A stretch of DNA of 64,000 bases from positions 8,308,001 through 8,372,000 of the forward strand of contig OY754476.1 in the NCBI GenBank assembly GCA_963575645.1, given 5' to 3'. The DNA is from Xanthostigma xanthostigma. Lineage: Eukaryota; Arthropoda; Insecta; Raphidioptera; Raphidiidae. Positions 11,665-22,798 of this stretch are shown here, piece after piece (the stretch's first letter is position 1; each line of letters begins with the position of its first letter). Under the pieces are notes generated by a model that saw only the letters and a program-made list of their open reading frames with translations, was not told the origin of the DNA and did not search any database. A program made the position numbers and the translations under genes.

Positions 11665-11665
11665 A

Positions 11666-12019
11666 CTAGCGGTCCCGCCCGGTTTCACCCGGATGCAAAA
11701 GAACGAATGTGAGGGGAGGGACATGAGTACACACATTTATCTTAGTTTACCGAGATGAATGTTGTGTCCAAATTTCATGATGATCGGAGTTACCGTACAA
11801 AAGTTTTTATCGGACGGACAAATTTTGAGATACATTTTGCAACATTTTTCATTGGTGCTCCGCTCCTATTGGTCGTAGCGTGATATTATAAAGCCTATAG
11901 CCTTCCTCGATAAATGGGCTATCAAACAAAAAAAAAATTTTTTTCAATTCCAACCAGTAGTTCCTGAGATTAGCGCGTTCAACCAAACAAACTCTTCAGC
12001 TTTATATATTATTAGTGGG
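11666..12019 (-). mobile_element. Non-autonomous Helitron, family A (minus)
   Basis: On the minus strand it starts near CACTAATAATATATAAAGC and runs through TGAAGAGTTTG, GCGCTAATCTCAGGAACTAC, CTCCGATCATCATGAAATTT and CATCTCGGTAAACTAAGAT. It ends GGCGGGACCGCTAG followed by T. A TC-type start, a GC hairpin just before CTAG, and insertion before T are Helitron features. No tRNA-like insert in this copy, and no Rep/helicase coding. Confidence 0.7.
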
Positions 12020-13454
12020 TAAGGTGGTTTCTGTATAGTATTTAATAATAATATGTCAAAACAGTTTTAAATTCCAAGCCGCACACGGCGGTAGTGTTGC
12101 TAGTTGCCAATTTTAGCTAAGAGTTACACGTATTTAAAATTTTATAATATTTGGTTTTATTATAATATAATTTTATCTCACAAAAATTTCTTAAAATACT
12201 AATAATGTTGGGTACATTTCTGGGACTTATCTCATTTGATCACGTTCCCTTGTATTATTTTCCGCTGTTTGCGATTCGGAAAAATATTTAACGTACCTAT
12301 TTAATTTAGAGACAGTTATATGATGTCTGTCTAAACATAGCTTAAAGATATTGGCCAGGCTAAGATGGATGAGTAGCCAAAGTGACAGTAGAGGGAGGAA
12401 AGGCAGGAGCAGCTCGTATCTTCTTTCTCGTACCTCGTTAAATAGAAGGGGTCGGTTGTCAGAAGTGGTGGCAACCATTAAACATGGGTGCGCCCTTGGA
12501 TAGATAGATAGATAGAGAGCAAGAGGGACCGGGCGAACAAAGAGAAGAAGAGGATGAGAAGAAGTAGGAGTCCTCAATCCGTCCACTGTGTATCACGGCT
12601 GTGGATGGGAGGTAGCGGGTGCTTTAGCACTTTGAAATAAGGCTGTGTATGTATATAATATAGGGATGATATTTTTATCATCGCTGTGTTGAACTGAATG
12701 TAGATAGATTGTTACGATGATAAATGTTCTCTGTGATTATATCATGACAAAAACATGTTGGATAGTTACTACACCCAGTAGAATAATACACAGACGATGT
12801 GTACAGTCAGCGTAGCCAGAAATATGAAATTAAAAATCTCCACGTTTCCAAATCTAAATACACATAGATGTTCTAAAATTATGCCAGCCCCAAAATTAAA
12901 GCTACAGTTAACTAACACTCAAAGAAATCACTTAAATCCGTTGAGAAGATGAACATAAAAAACCCATCACTTTTTAAATACGAAGTAGAATTTAAAAGCA
13001 ATTATATTAACTAATTTTTAATTCCCCAACTGTCAACACTGTAAGAACGGATTCATTTAGTGTATTAATTAAGAATATTCATTACTTATAAGCAGTTATG
13101 ACACCATTTTTTGAGCCTATCTGTAAATTTGTGTGTGTGTTTGTGTGCAAAACAAAAAAGAAAGGCAACCAATTCACGACTGAGTTGTTGTAGTTGTTCT
13201 TGTTTTCTTTTTACGAACATCAATCTTGTTATAGCCAATGCATTCTTTTTTTAACTTACTCGCTTCCCTTGCGAAACGAAGAAAATTAACCCATTAAATT
13301 TATGAAGTACGACATATCTTCTCAAAATTAGTCAATTCTAGCACAAACTAAATTCTGCTGACTTTTGATTGGTTTTCAGGGTCGTATTTAACCTCAAACA
13401 GCTCAAATGCATTGTTGCAAGTTAAAAATTATTTGCAAGTCTGCATAAAAATGC
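12020..13454. other. Gene-free stretch with (GATA)n
   Basis: A minus-strand frame of 119 codons (12586-12227) spans a (GATA)3-4 run at about 12500-12515 and a purine-rich tract. Its leucine- and proline-rich translation matches nothing I know, and I do not call it a gene. The rest is AT-rich and unremarkable. Confidence 0.35.
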
Positions 13455-13459
13455 AAATC

Positions 13460-13556
13460 ATATATATTAATACGCTAAGGTTTAAGATGTTTGCCTCCCT
13501 TTTTAGAAAAAACCACACAATTTCTCCACATAAATTATATATCATTTTACAGATAA
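13460..13556. repeat. 97-bp repeat shared with 20284-20379
   Basis: The block from ATATATTAATACGCTAAGG to ATATATCATTTTACAGATA matches 20284-20379 in the same orientation with only a few differences. No terminal repeats or coding. Such a short, high-identity pair could be fragments of one young repeat. Confidence 0.75.
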
Positions 13557-13648
13557 TTGCTTGCTCTACTGACATCGACAACTAAAAAATTTATTATTGC
13601 TATTGTTTTTGTAAATTAATTAAATTAATTAAACTCTGAGCAACGTCT

Positions 13649-13820
13649 ACCATCTGACGGCGTAACGTTAACACTTCGATCTGTCATCTGACCTTCATAT
13701 TGTGAATACTGCATACTGCCATCTGACGGGCAACGCTGAACAACGCTTTTGCTACTTGCGCCTCTATATGACAATTTTAGTAAAATATTTCTTCGATCTG
13801 TCATCTGAGCTTCATATTGT
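13649..13820. repeat. Degenerate direct repeats (CATCTGACGG / CTTCGATCTGTCATCTGA)
   Basis: CCATCTGACGG occurs at about 13649 and 13717, and CTTCGATCTGTCATCTGA at about 13674 and 13790, each followed by CTTCATATTGT. This looks like a short tandem duplication with a later insertion. It explains the repetitive minus-strand frame (13885-13625). Confidence 0.6.
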
Positions 13821-14594
13821 AATACAACAAAAAGAAGAACGTTATAAGCAGTGTGCAAAATTAGAAACGAATTGAATACCTGCAATCATATTTAAAAAAT
13901 AATTTTGTAAAGTGATAATTATTATACTTATTTAGTGCGAATAATTCGCACTAGTGTTAATACTAATTCACTAATCATTTAGAAACGAAAAAACGTAAAC
14001 AGAATCGCTAAAATACGTATGTTAGATTTTTAGTACGTAGTAAATTTAATTGTTCATCAATTTCGGTAGGACTTGGACTTTTTACTTTCCGACGACAGAA
14101 CCACAATAAAGTCGTGGGCTGTGGAGATAAGCTTTAAAATTTTACCATATTGTATGGAGCGGCAAAAGTGCAAAGCACCTCTCTACAGCCCTGTAATGAT
14201 TAGTAAGTTGTTATTCCCGTTATAGTATTACGTACATACACACAGACATAACTCGGCTCGACGATACCTACTTGATTCTTCGATAATAATACATCTTTAG
14301 GCCATTCATTGATTTTATATTATAGAATTTTTTATTGCCTTAACTAACAAGTACATTCGGAGGAAAGATGTCCATTTACGGTTTTCTGTCTTCAAAAAAA
14401 AACGTTCGTTTCGTTTTCGAATTTCGAAGCGAGGAATATTGCGACTCTTGTTTCGTTCCTTTTTCGAACGTGCTTCTTGTCTCTATAATAAGAATTTCCG
14501 AAAAATATCGCCTTGACATACTTATTCGCTATACGATCTCTAGTAAAATACCGAAAATTGTGTTTCTACAGTGGAAGCAAAGATGTTATTATGA

Positions 14595-14852
14595 CTCCAC
14601 TACACAAGTGGCCAGCACCGCCACTTACAGGCACTCACGATTGTGTAGAGGGCATATTCGTCGGTGCGTGGACATAATCGTCTGTAATCGGCAGTAATCG
14701 GTTGATTGTCGGTACATCAAATGAATGCGTGGCCAGCATCGTGCGCCCGTACACACAATCGGACCGGCACGATTGTGTGGAGGGCTAGGCAATCATCGCG
14801 GCGATGATGGGCACTTATTTGAGTGGCGGTGCTGGCCACGTGTGTAGTAGAG
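14595..14852. mobile_element. TIR MITE, 258 bp (GTGGCCAGCACCGCCACT)
   Basis: The 33-base terminal inverted repeats are CTCCACTACACAAGTGGCCA plus GCACCGCCACTTA on the left, mirrored on the right as AGTGGCGGTGCTGGCCAC plus GTGTGTAGTAGAG. The interior is GC-richer with CACGATTGTGT repeats in both orientations. No clear target duplication. It interrupts open frames on both strands, which are therefore not genes. Confidence 0.75.
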
Positions 14853-15734
14853 GCTTTAAAGTTCAAGGATTCAGATAATTTCTGCGAATACTCGTCATCA
14901 ATCAACGATCCAGCCACCGTTTCTGTATGTTTCGATATTGGTTCGTGTTTTTTTCGGCCACTATGTCACTTATGTCGAATAATCTGAACTAGTTTGAAGA
15001 TTATTCACGAAACATGAAAATAGGGCATCATTCCCTTACATTTTTTATCAATGAAATATATTATTATCATTTTTTTTTACCTGATACTGATGACTTGTAA
15101 TAATGTAACGGCTTTTTTTTGTTACAGTTAAAATATTTAATTTCTCTTTCCTGTTGCTACTAATTGCTAATAAAAACGATAAAATAATGTTTTACTAGAT
15201 TTGTATTATATATATCTATATTTTATTATATTCTACTATATCACTCCAATTTATACAAACTGTTTCGAAAATATGTACCTACTCAAAACAAATTTTATTA
15301 GAGAAAAGTCAAGTAAAGAGTTCTGGCTTGAAATTTTAATAGGGTAATTGCATGAAATATTTAACGTATTCTTTATGAACAAATAAAACATACAACAATT
15401 TGAACACAACTGTAAAATATAATCTATAATAGAATGATTTGTGGAAGCGCAATAATAATAGATTAATGAAGTTTCCACTTATGCTTATAGTTACTTGACA
15501 TAAATTGAACATTCGACATCTTGTTGGGATCTTTTCCCAGGAATATGCCGTAGCACAACCTTCTGTGATTATTTATGTTGGACTCAAACACTCAAACATA
15601 CGAATAGTTTTATATAATAGTACAAATATATTTATAGCTTCAAGTGTCTCTGATTTTTTTCAAAAATCGCAGTTCTTTTAAACTTTTGCTGCATTTAGAA
15701 AAACACTAAAGTTTCTCTGGTTTCATATAAACCG
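14853..15734. other. AT-rich DNA, nothing recognised
   Basis: No coding, RNA or repeat signal could be supported. Confidence 0.4.
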
Positions 15735-16060
15735 TATAGAATAGAATTAGAATAGTATTTATTATCCTTATTACTCTTTACAAGTGGATACGTCAAAACA
15801 CCAAAATTACAATCAACATACAAAATAATTAATATCTAACAAATACAAATTGGTAAAAATTATAATTAAATTCGAAAATCATCATCATCATCATATAGAC
15901 ATTGAATAAGTAAAGTTGAATTAATTTATTTTTTTAATTTATTTATTACCGGATTTTTCATATAATGAGGCAACTTATTAAACATTTATAGTGTACTTAT
16001 AGAAAAAACACACTGAATCAGTTTTTATCTGTCAAATGGTAAAAACCTCTTTTCAGTAGT
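15735..16060 (-). mobile_element. LINE 3' end relic
   Basis: On the minus strand 15985-15926 encodes MFNKLPHYMKNPVINKLKK and a stop, matching the FNxLPxxI...FKxxLKxxL pattern at the C-terminus of insect LINE reverse transcriptases. The 3' UTR ends in GGATAATAAATACTATTC and an (ATTCT)n-like tail near 15735-15750. Upstream coding sequence is disrupted. A CATCAT microsatellite at 15882-15896 lies in the UTR. Confidence 0.5.
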
Positions 16061-16189
16061 TCGAGCTTAGCGGATTGAATCCGAATACCGCTTTGGAGGA
16101 GCTAAAGCTAAACACAACTGGACATGTTTTTGAAAATACCCTGTATGTCTACTTATTCTATTAAATTGTTTTCTGTTATTGAAACTGAT

Positions 16190-16256
16190 ATTTTTGTTTC
16201 TTTTTTTCAGGTGAGTATTATCATCACGTTTCTGCAAAAGCGTGTGCCGTGTAAGT
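16190..16256 (+). promoter_or_regulatory. Candidate recursive splice site and 40-nt RS-exon
   Basis: A long pyrimidine tract (TTTTTGTTTCTTTTTTTCAG) ending at 16210 abuts GTGAGT at 16211-16216. This gives CAG|GTGAGT, which fits the ratchet-point consensus (Y)nNYAG|GTRAGT known from long Drosophila introns. A branch-like ACTGAT lies about 28 bases upstream. Forty bases on, at 16251, is a perfect GTAAGT donor. The same site could therefore act as a zero-length exon or as the start of a 40-nt RS-exon. This would require a plus-strand transcript with a long intron. Chance occurrence in T-rich DNA is possible. Confidence 0.4.
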
Positions 16257-17412
16257 TATAATTTTATATCAAGTTGAAATTATCATTAAAATTAATTAAA
16301 ATGTTATATCTTGATAACAGTTTATATTTATATGAAATATCTATATTTCTTTAATATACTGGTGCAAAAGGGCAAATCTTTGTTTAAAAAAATAACGATA
16401 AATTAATATATATATGTCTTAGCTATAGTTATTTATTTATTTTACAAAAAGACTATGAGTATAGAAAAATTAATTGAAAATGGAACTTGTAGTCAGTTAT
16501 TTTTATGTTTATTTTTTTTATTAAGTATACATAATATATATTATATCAATACAGAAGTGTTTTGACATTATTTTTTTTTCAATTTTGAGATTTAAGTTTT
16601 TAAAGTAAGATAAATTTAATATTGGTGCATTAATAGTTTGTTTTTTTTTAAATTAATTTTGAAATAAAGCAATACTTAAAAAGCTGGATTACATATAAAA
16701 ATTCATTAGAATTTAAATTCAATAAATGCATTTCTTAAAAAGATTAAGCCCTCATATTTAAAATGTTAATAAAAGCAGATTGTTTCTATTATACCTATAT
16801 CTTGAAGCTAAAAAAAATGAGATAAATTTACTAAATTGTTTAAAAACTATAGCAGTTTTGATTGGGGCATATTTTTGTCTATAGGATTTTACGGGACAAA
16901 CATCCCTAAGTAACCATTTTAATACATGTAAAATATACTTTGTACCTCTAATTTTTTTGCCACAATATTTATAGTCAGATTTAATATTATATTACCGTAT
17001 TTATTATATGAAATGGTTGAATATGGGCGTTTTTATTCCACGAATTTGTTTCTTACAAGTTTTTTATTGTTTAAATATTTCCGGTCAAAAAACTACAGTA
17101 CTGTGAAAGAGAATTGAAACGTTAACAATAGAATAATCCGAACTGTAATTAATGACAAAAAAATCATCATTGAGCCCCTAAAAAACGTTCCGCCAATTTA
17201 TTTACAACATTAATATACGTCAGCAAAATAATGATGATCACTCGCACTGATTTTCAAATAGTAATACAGCGTATATCTAACCGACAACTGTATTGAATTA
17301 TTGTATTAATGCGCCGGGCAAATGCAATAATTTGTTTAACTCTTTTTAACCAATTTAAAAAAGAGTGACATGTTTTTTATAATATTTCTATCATCAGTTG
17401 TCTATAGAATAA
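16257..17412. other. Very AT-rich DNA, no gene seen
   Basis: Long A and T runs with no open frame or repeat pairing that I can support. Confidence 0.4.
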
Positions 17413-17418
17413 ATAGGG

Positions 17419-17860
17419 GAAGGAAAAAAGTTGTACCGATTTGATTGTGTTAATTCGCATACATTCTAATGAAACATACATCGTTCTCTCCGTTCTAATG
17501 AAGGGAAGTGTACAATTTATGTTTCATCACGATATGTACTTATTAAAACAGGTAAATCGATTCAGAAGTTATGTGTATTCGTATCGTAAACGCGGAGATT
17601 ATATGGTCGTGGCCGTGGAGCATGATGTTGTTGGATACTGGTACCGAACGATGACACTGTTAATTTAAAAATTGCACCGAACTATCATTCATACAGGAAG
17701 GAAAAAAAAGTACGATATTGATTTGAATGTGTTATTTTGCACACATTGTGATGAAACATACATCGTTCTCTTCGTTTTAATGAGGGGGAGTGCACAATAT
17801 AGGTTTCATTACGATGTGTACGAATTAACACACGAAATATAGATTCAGGAGAAATCCATG
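17419..17860. repeat. Two diverged direct repeats, about 170 bp each
   Basis: Copies at about 17419-17590 and 17698-17860 share the order AGGAAAAAA, ACCGAT or CGATAT with TTGAT, GAAACATACATCGTTCTC, TAATGA, GTGTACAAT or GTGCACAAT, and TTTCATNACGATNTGTAC. Within each copy ATGAAACATACATCG and its inverse TTTCAT...ATGTAC form a weak hairpin. The open frames on both strands derive from this structure. Confidence 0.6.
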
Positions 17861-18436
17861 TAATGAGAAAAAATCTCAATAACGTTCAAACTTACGGTCG
17901 AATTTAGACCACTGGGCGACCACTAGTATTAATTACAACAGTGATAGAATAATAAAAATTAATTATGAACACCGCGAGTATATTTTTGTGTTCTTTTTTT
18001 TAATCTAACAAAGCATAAATCTATTTATTGAAAGTGTATAAATGAAATGAAAAAGAGGAGAAAAATAGATTGGGTTTTCATTTTGGCCTTGTCAGATTTC
18101 AATTTCCGTTTTCTGTGAATCGATTTGTGCCGATGTATATTAGAGAATAGTCCCATTTAAACGGTATTTGTAACATTAGTATGTAATGCATTGGTGTGAG
18201 GTTCCAATCTATGGTATATAATAATTATTTTCTGTGGTTTTTTATTAGTTTTATTAATCGAGTTTCATTAATTGTATTTTTGACACTTTATATTTTAATT
18301 ATTTTCCCTGATTTCTTGCGGCCACCAAATAATTTCGAGACATTTAAACGACATTTTTTTCAATTAATTTTTAACATTTATCAAACCAAATTTGTTGCTA
18401 AGCTATTGACTTTTTATGAATTCAAGTGTAAACTGT

Positions 18437-18981
18437 ATTAGAACTAGTGATGTGCCGGATATCCGTATCCGTATCCGCGGATATCCGAGGGAGAAGAAAG
18501 ATCCGTATCAGTTAGTTTTTGGCGGATCTTTTACCTTATTACTTTTCAATTCATAGATGAAATTTTATATATATATATATATATATAATATAGGTGATTA
18601 GGTAATAATGATAACCTGTTAAATTCCATTCAGATTATTTTTCATTTTTTTAAATCGTATTTGGCACCTTTATATTGCAAACATTTATCGTAGTACCATA
18701 CTAATAGTACATAACTCAAAGGTACTAAATCAACTATCTTTATAATGAGATATTGCACATCGATCTTTGGAAAGAGACAATCTGTTATGAGAGTTAACTC
18801 TTAAAGAGGTCAATAACAGATAGTCTCTTTCCAAAGGTCGATGTGCAATATTTACCGCCGCGTACTCTAAGAAAGTTAAGATCCGTATCCGTATCCGCGG
18901 ATCTTGAAACCAAAAATCCGTATTCAGATCCGTATCCGCGGATATACATTTTTAACGATCCGGCACATCACTAATTAGAAC
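18437..18981 (+). mobile_element. hAT MITE, complete, 529 bp, 8-bp duplication
   Basis: The element (18445-18973) begins TAGTGATGTGCCGGATATCC and ends GATCCGGCACATCACTA. The terminal repeats run on as GTATCC/GGATAC iterations. It is flanked by a perfect 8-bp direct duplication, ATTAGAAC (18437-18444 and 18974-18981), diagnostic of hAT transposition. Inside is a large hairpin whose arms contain TTTGGAAAGAGACAATCTG and its complement, and a short (TA)n. Non-coding. Sister copies lie at 10.2, 48.9, 53.5 and 60.3 kb. Confidence 0.92.
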
Positions 18982-19319
18982 TAGCAACTTATACATATCC
19001 ATACATAATATGTTCCAGTTCAAATAAATCAGAAATGCATCGTATTAACTCGATTGTTATATAAATCTAAACAATGTGTGAATTGTTCGAGTGTAATAAT
19101 TGAGGTTTAACTTAACAACTTTTACACGAACACGCCTAGTTCAAAGCAAAGACATTCTTCTGTCTTCTCCATCTGAATTACTCAACTACATTCAGCTACA
19201 TAAACACTGTATCGTTTGTTTGTCGTGGAATAATTAGCCTATTATAGTACATATCTAGACATATCTAGGCAGCGTGTCAAGCCAAGTTCAACAAAGAAGA
19301 AGCAACCGTGTGTTATATT

Positions 19320-19720
19320 ACACGAATCATTTGGAGCCATTGTTGACCCCTTAATAACTCAAAATCTATTTAACATAAAGACATGAAATTTGGTTTATTT
19401 ATTAAAACCCCTTAGATTAACTAGAACTTCAAATTTCATAAATACAGCTCAAACGGTTATTGAGATATTAACGTTTAAAAAACGGTTATTGAGATATTAA
19501 CGTTTAAAAATTAGCATTTTTATCACTGACTGACTGACTCACTGACATATAGATCAAAAACCTTACCCACTTCCAGATGACCTAGAAAGTTTTTGACGTC
19601 TAGCTAGGTAAAATTATGTGTATACAAAGGAAAAATCAGAAAACAGTGAATTTTTGAGATTTGAAGTTACAGAGGTTTTTAACTTATCGAGGCTCTACTG
19701 TATTTCTAAGACACTATTCC
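19320..19720. repeat. CTGACTGACTGACT-type interspersed repeat with 29-bp duplication
   Basis: AACGGTTATTGAGATATTAA plus CGTTTAAAA is duplicated in tandem at 19452 and 19481. Downstream GACTGACTGACTCACTGACA followed by ACTTCCAGATGACCTAGAAAG resembles a repeat frequent in insects. No coding. Ends not defined. Confidence 0.45.
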
Positions 19721-20283
19721 AAATGTAATCACTTCGACGAACGGGGTTAGTGTGGTGTGATTATTTTGTTACTTCAGTTGGTTAATCTAATAGCCTGTAC
19801 AAAATATTGTATAGACAAGAGTATTTTTGAATAATATCCGCTATGTAGAAAATTATATGAAAGCGCATGCGTTTATGTGATTAGTACTTGCATGTTCGTT
19901 AAATGTGATACTTCAAGCATAAAGTAAATATACCTGTACTTATTGGAGGTTATACCTAGTTGTTTTCACAAAGTAACGAACTAACGACATATTACCTAGC
20001 GCAGTAATTTCACGTTACTCACTCATTGTGTGAAAAATTATAGCACGATTTTTGATGAAATTATAGTGTACCAAAAGAAGTTTTGATAACTGGACAAACA
20101 TGAGATTGATAACGCGCCGGAACTGCGCCTCACTATTTTTAAATACAGTGAAACATTGAACTGTATGGTAGGTACACCCAGAAGGTTAAATTCATCGATA
20201 AGTTTTTACACTGACGGTGAAGTGGGTAAAGTGCTGGGGTATAGTCAGAAATTTTGTTAAGACGTGTCTTGAACGAGTTATCA

Positions 20284-20379
20284 TATATATTAATACGCTA
20301 AGGTTTAAGATGTTTGCCTCTCTTTTTAGAAAAAACCACACAATTTCTCCACATAAATTATATATCATTTTATAGATAA
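20284..20379. repeat. 96-bp repeat, second copy (see 13460-13556)
   Basis: Near-identical to 13460-13556 in the same orientation. Identity stops abruptly on both sides, and the right side runs into an A-rich tract. Confidence 0.75.
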
Positions 20380-20404
20380 AAAAAACATTTCTCACGCCTT
20401 TGCT

Positions 20405-20445
20405 ATTTCAAAAAAAGGGGGAGGTTCTCAAGTCGATTATATTTT
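20405..20445 (+). mobile_element. ACCGACTTC-family fragment
   Basis: CAAAAAAAGGGGGAGGTTCT followed by CAAGTCGATTATATTTT matches the start of the element read on the minus strand at 8972-8930. Only the first 40 bases remain. Confidence 0.5.
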
Positions 20446-20479
20446 CCTTTTTTTAAAGTGAAACTTTTATTCTATCGCC

Positions 20480-20699
20480 CCGAATTTTTCTGGCAGTCTG
20501 TTGCATGTCGCAATACAGGCGGCCGCGGAGTAGGGGTAAAGTGAAAGGCGATCGGAGTAGGCGCTCGGTAGAGCAGCCAAGGCCAATATGGCGGCGCCCA
20601 TGGTTAGCATCAGCTGACCGTGTAGTATGTATAACACATAGTCAGTCTGTCATGCGGGCAAGTGCTGTACAGTGTTTACATGTTTTTATTCGTGTAAGT
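20480..20699 (+). promoter_or_regulatory. GC-rich promoter-like block with possible non-coding first exon
   Basis: This is one of few GC-rich blocks in the window. CAATATGGCGGCG at 20585-20597 fits the YY1/Pho motif AAnATGGCGGC. TCAGTC at 20642-20647 fits the arthropod Inr (TCAKTY). GTAAGT at 20694-20699 is a perfect donor, so a short exon of about 20644-20693 is possible. The 74-codon frame starting at 20505 runs through all of these and is arginine-rich at first. No homology recognised. There is no TATA box and no good DPE match. It could also be a GC-rich repeat fragment. Confidence 0.35.
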
Positions 20700-21368
20700 A
20701 TTCATGTGAATATTGTTGTTTATAATTAATCGTGATGGATAAGTGTCTACAATCCAACGCCTACAATCCAATAAGAGTTTCACTTGCGTAGTGGTTTCTT
20801 AAAACCACACAACTGTTTTTTTTTGTTTGTAATGTGTGTCCTTCGATAACTTTGCGGGCTGTGAACCGATTTCGATTATTCTTTTTTTATTCGACAGAGT
20901 ATGTCCCAAAATTGACCTTGACATTAATTATCTATCAAATCATTTTCATTAACTTCACTGAAAAAACTAAAGTGTAATACATTGAGTCCGCGACTGTATA
21001 TTTTCGCTTAGAACAAAAATACCTGATTATAATTAAGAATTAAATTTAATGCAAAAGGCCCAGCTGAGTGCAAATGAACTGTCAAATTAAAATATTTTTT
21101 TCATTTGTTATTAATCCTGTTTTATATGTACACAGACTGAGAATTATTGTTATCGAAATTTATATCATTATTACACAAGGATTTTCTTAACTTCTGCAGC
21201 GAGTTAATTATCTCAGTAGGTATCTCGTCTCATTCATAATTAAAGAAGCACGAAGTTTTAAATAAAAGTAAAAAAAACGTACTTTCAGGGACGAATTACC
21301 AATAGATTGGCGGCAAATTTTAGATAATGGCAGTTTCAAATAATTACTGAAAAGAAAGAAAGAAAATT
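20700..21368. other. AT-rich DNA, no gene seen
   Basis: TACAATCCAA is repeated twice at about 20748-20770. Otherwise featureless. Confidence 0.4.
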
Positions 21369-21395
21369 TTGCTTACGTAATACTTGAATTTAGTA
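21369..21395. mobile_element. PIF/Harbinger-type MITE end fragment
   Basis: TTGCTTACGTAATACTTGAAT equals the right terminal repeat of the element at 59800-60054. The final GGCCCC is lost and no partner end is visible. Confidence 0.45.
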
Positions 21396-21536
21396 CGTAC
21401 TAAATTTCAGAGGCCGATCTAGGTTTTCGGAACCTATCGTTTAATGGAGTCGATGGGGCCCCATTTTTTGTTTGACTTATATTGGTGTTTAAAATTCAAT
21501 TTAATAACAGAGTTGAAACTAGGTAACCTGATTAAA

Positions 21537-21884
21537 TCTATATAAAGCTGAAGAGTTTGTTTAGTTGAACGCGCTAATCTCAGGAACTACTGGTTCGAAT
21601 TGAAATTTTTTTTTGTTGGATAGCCTATTTATCGAGTAAGTCTATAGGCTATATAATATCATGCTACGACCAATAGAAGCTGAGCATCAATGAAAAATGT
21701 CGCAAAATGTAACTCAAAATTTGTCCGTCCGACAAAAACTTTTGAACAGTAACTCCGATCATCATGAAATTTGGACACAACATTCATCTCGGTAAACTAA
21801 GATGAATGTTCGTACTCATGTCCCTTCGGCCTTCCTTCCCCATTCGTTCTTTGGCACCCGGGTGAAACCGAGCGGGACCGCTAG
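21537..21884 (+). mobile_element. Non-autonomous Helitron, family A, complete
   Basis: Starts TCTATATAAAGCTGAAGAG directly after A and ends GAGCGGGACCGCTAG directly before T, the AT insertion rule of Helitrons. CGGGACCG lies just before CTAG as a short GC-rich hairpin-like end. It is 348 bp, without the tRNA-like insert found at 44.7 and 48.1 kb. No coding; mobilisation needs a Rep/helicase from elsewhere. Confidence 0.75.
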
Positions 21885-21905
21885 TAAATAATATTGGGTT
21901 CGTTC

Positions 21906-22029
21906 CAAGCAGCCAGCAAACGGTAAAGAAACTCAGATAGCTAAAACCTGTTCCAAAATTGATAAAACAGTTTCGTTTAAGCCACTGCGCATGCGGGTGG
22001 CGGTTTCGTTACTGTTTGTTGACTGCTTG
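21906..22029. mobile_element. Short foldback element, 124 bp
   Basis: CAAGCAGCCAGCAAACGGTA at the left is mirrored by TACTGTTTGTTGACTGCTTG at the right, continuing through AAGAAAC/GTTTCGT. The inner ACTGCGCATGCGGGTGGCGG resembles arms of the 22.8-kb foldback (CTGCGCATGACTGTGGCGG), so the two may be related. It abuts the Helitron above. Confidence 0.6.
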
Positions 22030-22044
22030 TAACAAACTTATAAA

Positions 22045-22247
22045 ATGACTCAAAACATCGTCAAAAGTCATCCAAAAAACTGTCAAAATTCACCCAAAAA
22101 ATCGTCAAATCTTGTAAAAAAATCGTCAAAATTTACTTAAAAAAATTGTTAAAATAACCCAAAATTTTATCAAAACTCACCCAAAAAAATTGTTAAAATT
22201 CGCCAGAAAATCGTTAAACTTCACCAAAAAAATTGGCAACTTCACCC
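22045..22247. repeat. Degenerate minisatellite, unit about 20-30 bp
   Basis: About eight iterations of ATCGTCAAAATTCACCCAAA with many substitutions (ACTGTCAAAATTCACCC, ATTGTTAAAATTCGCC, ATCGTTAAACTTCACC). Unit length varies. No coding. Confidence 0.7.
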
Positions 22248-22798
22248 ATGATAATGTTAATCATTAATAGTAACAATTTTTGCCATAGGATAAGTGCTCA
22301 TTGATAAAGAAAAATATTAAAAAATGTTGTCGATAAATCGATTATTATGGACCCTTGATACTCGGGTGCGGGAATATGATTAAAGAAACCAGAAATTTCA
22401 GACTGAAGTTCTATAACCTATATGTAGCTATATTAATAATTATTATTGAATTGAAAATCGTTGAGTGGGATTGTGAAAATAGCAATAGCTAGCCAGATGC
22501 CTCCAGCTGGAATGTTGATTTTTGCGCGAATAACTTTAATTCTTATTATTAAATTGTCATTAAATTGAAATTTTTAAAACATACAAATAAATAATGTCTG
22601 TAATTAAGATTCGTATTAAGGGTTTGCATTTAACAGTAGATACGGATGCTCCACAATTGTTTAATTCGATTTTAAGTTGAGGTTACCTTTACGCAAATTA
22701 TCAGTTTGCGAACAACTTCTCAGGAATAGCAGTTCAGTCACAAAGTAAAAGATATTGTTCTTTATAACGACGTAATATCATTGGCCAGAAAACGAAAC
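22248..22798. other. AT-rich DNA, no gene seen
   Basis: No recognised feature. Confidence 0.4.

Noticed and set aside
12227..12586. 119-codon minus-strand frame
   Set aside because: Leucine/proline-rich, includes a GATA microsatellite, no recognisable motif or splice context.
13649..13820. CRISPR-like array
   Set aside because: Only two copies of each word, diverged and irregularly spaced, in eukaryotic DNA; a simple duplication fits better.
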